NCBI GenBank assembly: GCA_963680875.1
Contig: OY804576.1
Span: 76,141,668-76,205,667 of the forward strand
Length of the DNA: 64,000 nucleotides
Direction of reading: 5' to 3'
Source of the DNA: Bathymodiolus brooksi
Lineage: Eukaryota; Mollusca; Bivalvia; Mytilida; Modiolidae
Shown piece by piece: positions 60,601 through 64,000 of the stretch. Each line of letters begins with the position of its first letter. Within the stretch, counting starts at the first letter, position 1. The notes below the pieces were generated by a model. It worked only from the letters and a program-made list of their open reading frames with translations. It had not been told where the DNA came from and did no database searches. The position numbers and the translations under genes are program-made.

Positions 60601-63600
60601 AAAAACACAAAGTTTGTAAAGGACCTTCCAATGATTGATGCACAGTTTAGGTTCAATCAGTGCAATAGCTTCAGAGAAGAATATATTTCTGTATTTTCCC
60701 CATATGGTTCTGTGTTAATACTATGACCTGTGGTGGCAGCCATCTTGGATTTCCGATCGGCATAAAAAACAGGACCTTCCAATGATCATTCCTGGGCAGT
60801 TTGGTTTCAACTGTCCAATTGGTTTCAGAGAAGAAGCATTTTGAAACATTTTTCCCATAGGGTCCAATGTTAAACTAAGTCCTGCCGTAGCCGCCATTTT
60901 GAATTTCATATCAGAATGAAAAACGTATATTTTGTAGAGGACCATTCAATGAACATTCATGTACAGTTTGGCTTTAATCATATTTGTAGTTTCTGAGAAG
61001 AAGGCATTTGAACATTTTCCCATAGGGTCCAATGTTAATCTATGTCCTGCGGTGGTGGCCATCTTGGATTTCCGATCGGCATAAAAAAACAGAAACTTTG
61101 TAGAGGACCTTCCAATGATCATTCCTGGGCAGTTTGGATTCAATTGTCCAAGTGGTTTCAGAGAAGAAGCGTTTTGAAACATTTTCCCCATAGGGTCCAA
61201 TGTTAAACTAAGTCCTGCCGTAGCCGCCATTTTGAATTTCATATCGGAACAAAAAACCTAACGTTTGTAGAGGACCATCCAATGAACATTCATGTACAGT
61301 TTGGCTTTAATAATATTTGTAGTTTCTGAGAAGAAGGCATTTGAACATTTTCCCATAGGGTCCAATGTTAATCTATGTATTGTGGTGGCGGCCATCTTGG
61401 ATTTCCGATCGGCATAAAAAACAAAAAATTTGTAGAGGACCTTCCAATGATCATTCCTGGGCAGTTTGGTTTCAACTGTTCTAGTGGTTTCAGAGAAGAA
61501 GCGTTTTCAAACATTTCCCCCATAGGGTCCAATGTTAAACTAAGTCCTGCCGTAGCCGCCATTTTGAATTTCATATCGGAACAAAAAACGTAAAGTTTGT
61601 AGAGGACCATCCAATGAACATTCATGTACAGTTTGGCTTTAATCATATTTGTAGTTTCTGAGAAGAAGGCATTTGAACATTTTCCCATAGGGTCCAATGT
61701 TAATCTATGTCCTGTGGTGGTGGCCATCTTGGATTTCCGATCGGCATAAAAAACACACACCTTGTAGAGGACCTTCCAATGATCATTCCTGGACAGTTTG
61801 GTTTCAATTATCCAAGTGGTTTCAGAGAAGAAGCGTTTTGAAACATTTTTCCCATAGGGTCCAATGTTAAACTAAGTCCTGCCGTAGCCGCCATTTTGAA
61901 TTTCATACCAGAACAAAAAACGTAAAGTTTGTAGAGGACCATCTAATGAACATTCATGTACAGTTTGGCTTTAATCATATTTGTAGTTTCTGAGTAGAAG
62001 GCATTTGAACATTTTCCCATAGGGTCCAATGTTAATCTATGTATTGCGGTGGTGGCCATCTTGGATTTCCGATCGGCATAAAAAACATAAAATTTGTAGA
62101 GGACCTTCCAATGATCATTCCTGGGCAGTTTGGTTTCAATTATCCAAGTGGTTTCAGAGAAGAAGCGTTTTGAAACATTTTTCCCATAGGGTCCAATGTT
62201 AAACTAAGTCCTGCCGTAGCCGCCATTTTGAATTTCATACCAGAACAAAAAACGTAAAGTTTGTAGAGGACCATCTAATGAACATTCATGTACAGTTTGG
62301 CTTTAATCATATTTGTAGTTTCTGAGTAGAAGGCATTTGAATATTTTCCCATAGGGTCCAATGTTAATCTATGTCCTGCGGTGGCGGCCATCTTGGATTT
62401 CCGACCGGCATAAAAAACCTTAAATTTGTAGAGGACCTTCCAATGATCATTCCTGGGCAGTTTGGTTTCAACTGTCCAAGTGGTTTCAGAGAAGAAGCAT
62501 TTTGAAACATTTTTCCCATAGGGTCCAATGTTAAACTAAGTCCTGCCGTAGCCGCCATTTTGAATTTCATACCAGAACAAAAAACGTAAAGTTTGTAGAG
62601 GACCATCTAATGAACATTCATGTACAGTTTGGCTTTAATCATATTTGTAGTTTCTGAGTAGAAGGCATTTGAATATTTTCCCATAGGGTCCAATGTTAAT
62701 CTATGTCCTGCGGTGGCGGCCATCTTGGATTTCTGACTGGCATAAAAAACGGAAAATTTGTAGAGGACCTTCCAATGATCATTCCTGGGCAGTTTGGTTT
62801 CAACTGTCCAAGTGGTTTCAGAGAAGAAGCATTTTGAAACATTTTTCCCATAGGGTCCAATGTTAAACTAAGTTCTGCCGTAGCCGCCATTTTGAATTTC
62901 ATATCGGAACAAAAAACCTTAAGATTGTAGAGGACCATCTAATGAACATTCATGTACAGTTTGGCTTTAATCATATTTGTAGTTTCTGAGAAGAAGGCAT
63001 TTGAACATTTTCCCATAGGGTCCAATGTTAATCTATGTCCTGCGGTGGCGGCCATCTTGGATTTCCGACCGGCATAAAAAACAGAAAATTTGTAGAGGAC
63101 CTTCCAATGATCATTCTTGGGCAGTTTGGTTTCAACTGTCCAAGTGGTTTCAGAGAAGAAGCATTTTGAAACATTTTTCCCATAGGGTCCAATGTTAAAC
63201 TAAGTCCTGCCGTAGCCGCCATTTTGAATTTCAAATCGGAATAAAAAACCTTAAGATTGTAGAGGACCATCCAATGAACATTCATGTACAGTTTGGCTTT
63301 AATCATATTTGTAGTTTCTGAGAAGAAGGCATTTGAACATTTTCCCATAGGGTCCAATGTTAATCTATGTCCTGCGGTGGCGGCCATCTTGGATTTCCGA
63401 CCGGCATAAAAAACAGAAAATTTGTAGAGGACCTTCCAATGATCATTCCTGGGCAGTTTGGTTTCAACTGTCCAAGTGGTTTCAGAGAAGAAGCATTTTG
63501 AAACATTTTTCCCATAGGGTCCAATGTTAAACTAAGTCCTGCCGTAGCCGCCATTTTGAATTTCATATCGGAACAAAAAACCTTAAGATTGTAGAGGACC

Positions 63601-64000
63601 ATCCAATGAACATTCATGTACAGTTTGGCTTTAATAATATTTGTAGTTTCTGAGAAGAAGGCATTTGAACATTTTCCCATAGGGTCCAATGTTAATCTAT
63701 GTCCTGCGGTGGCGGCCATCTTGGATTTCCGACCGGCATAAAAAACAAAAATTTGTAGAGGACCTTCCAATGATCATTCCTGGGCAGTTTGGTTTCAACT
63801 GTCCGAGTGGTTTCAGAGAAGAAGCATTTTGAAACATTTTTCCCATAGGGTCCAATGTTAAACTAAGTCCTGCCGTAGCCGCCATTTTGAATTTCATATC
63901 GGAACAAAAAACCTTAAGATTGTAGAGGACCATCCAATGAACATTCATGTACAGTTTGGCTTTAATAATATTTGTAGTTTCTGAGAAGAAGGCATTTGAA
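60600..64000 (+). repeat. Dimeric satellite, 332-bp higher-order unit, reaching the window end
   Basis: Monomer A ('gaccttccaatgatcattcc', 'gccgtagccgccattttgaa') and monomer B ('gaccatccaatgaacattca', 'gcggtggcggccatcttgga') are each about 166 bp and alternate strictly from about 60900. A-to-A spacing is 332 bp in the right part (for example 62364, 62696, 63028, 63360). The left-most copies are more diverged and the right ones nearly identical. Repeated minus-strand frames (KFKMAATAGLSLTLDPMGK) are artefacts. The array lies in an intron of the CRY-DASH gene. Confidence 0.93.

Noticed and set aside
60721..63948. A series of 74-136 codon minus-strand frames sharing KFKMAATAGLSLTLDPMGK
   Set aside because: They recur with the satellite period and are shadows of the 332-bp unit.

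Overview
This is a eukaryotic, AT-rich, intron-rich and repeat-rich stretch, most likely from a mollusc and probably a bivalve. The evidence is GT/AG-spliced genes with kilobase introns, many tRNA-headed SINEs that share one 3' tail, several dispersed repeat types I associate with bivalve genomes, and many minisatellites. The species cannot be named from the sequence. Only four protein genes can be supported, and most other open frames are by-products of tandem repeats.

Layout. (1) 1-2130: a decayed Tc1/mariner-like transposase on the minus strand, dispersed repeats, and the last exon (1949-2104, +) of a gene that begins left of the window. (2) 2150-7540: SINEs, a foldback element and anonymous AT-rich DNA. 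(3) 7740-34142, +: a complete Rel/NF-kappaB transcription factor gene. I reconstruct 13 coding exons whose splice phases all agree and which give 721 residues: a RelA-like N-terminus, an N-terminal Rel homology (DNA-binding) domain, an IPT dimerisation domain, two basic NLS-like segments and a long Ser/Asn/Gln-rich then acidic tail without ankyrin repeats. Its introns hold a broken transposon-type gene, nested DNA transposons, SINEs and five minisatellites. (4) 34143-46900: intergenic, with a 52-bp minisatellite, a 3.1-kb element with inverted ends, a LINE 3' end and foldback elements. (5) 46921-53467, +: a complete four-exon ARF-family small GTPase (191 residues). Intron 2 holds a 31-bp minisatellite. 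Intron 3 holds a hammerhead-like retroelement fragment, a 3.3-kb array of 30-bp units and a threefold nested transposon insertion. (6) 55465-60243, -: the last four exons of a CRY-DASH photolyase/cryptochrome; the rest of the gene lies right of the window. (7) 60600-64000: a dimeric 332-bp satellite that runs off the window inside a CRY-DASH intron.

The most striking feature is at 23262-24933, directly after Rel exon 8. A 64-bp segment holding the exon's 3' end and its splice donor has been copied 26 times in tandem. Each copy carries a branch-point-like CTAAT, an AG acceptor, a 21-nt in-frame micro-exon (ADSYSPH) and a consensus GTAAGT donor, so the array could lengthen one loop of the IPT domain in steps of seven residues or act as a donor decoy. 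Other points of note: Rel exon 12, which encodes a basic NLS-like segment, sits between long inverted repeats; the Rel DNA-recognition loop has Ser where the redox Cys is normally found; and there are kappaB-like sites just upstream of Rel exon 1.

The three main genes are not an operon and have no evident functional link. Rel acts in immune and developmental signalling, the ARF-like protein in membrane traffic, and CRY-DASH in blue-light or DNA-repair chemistry.
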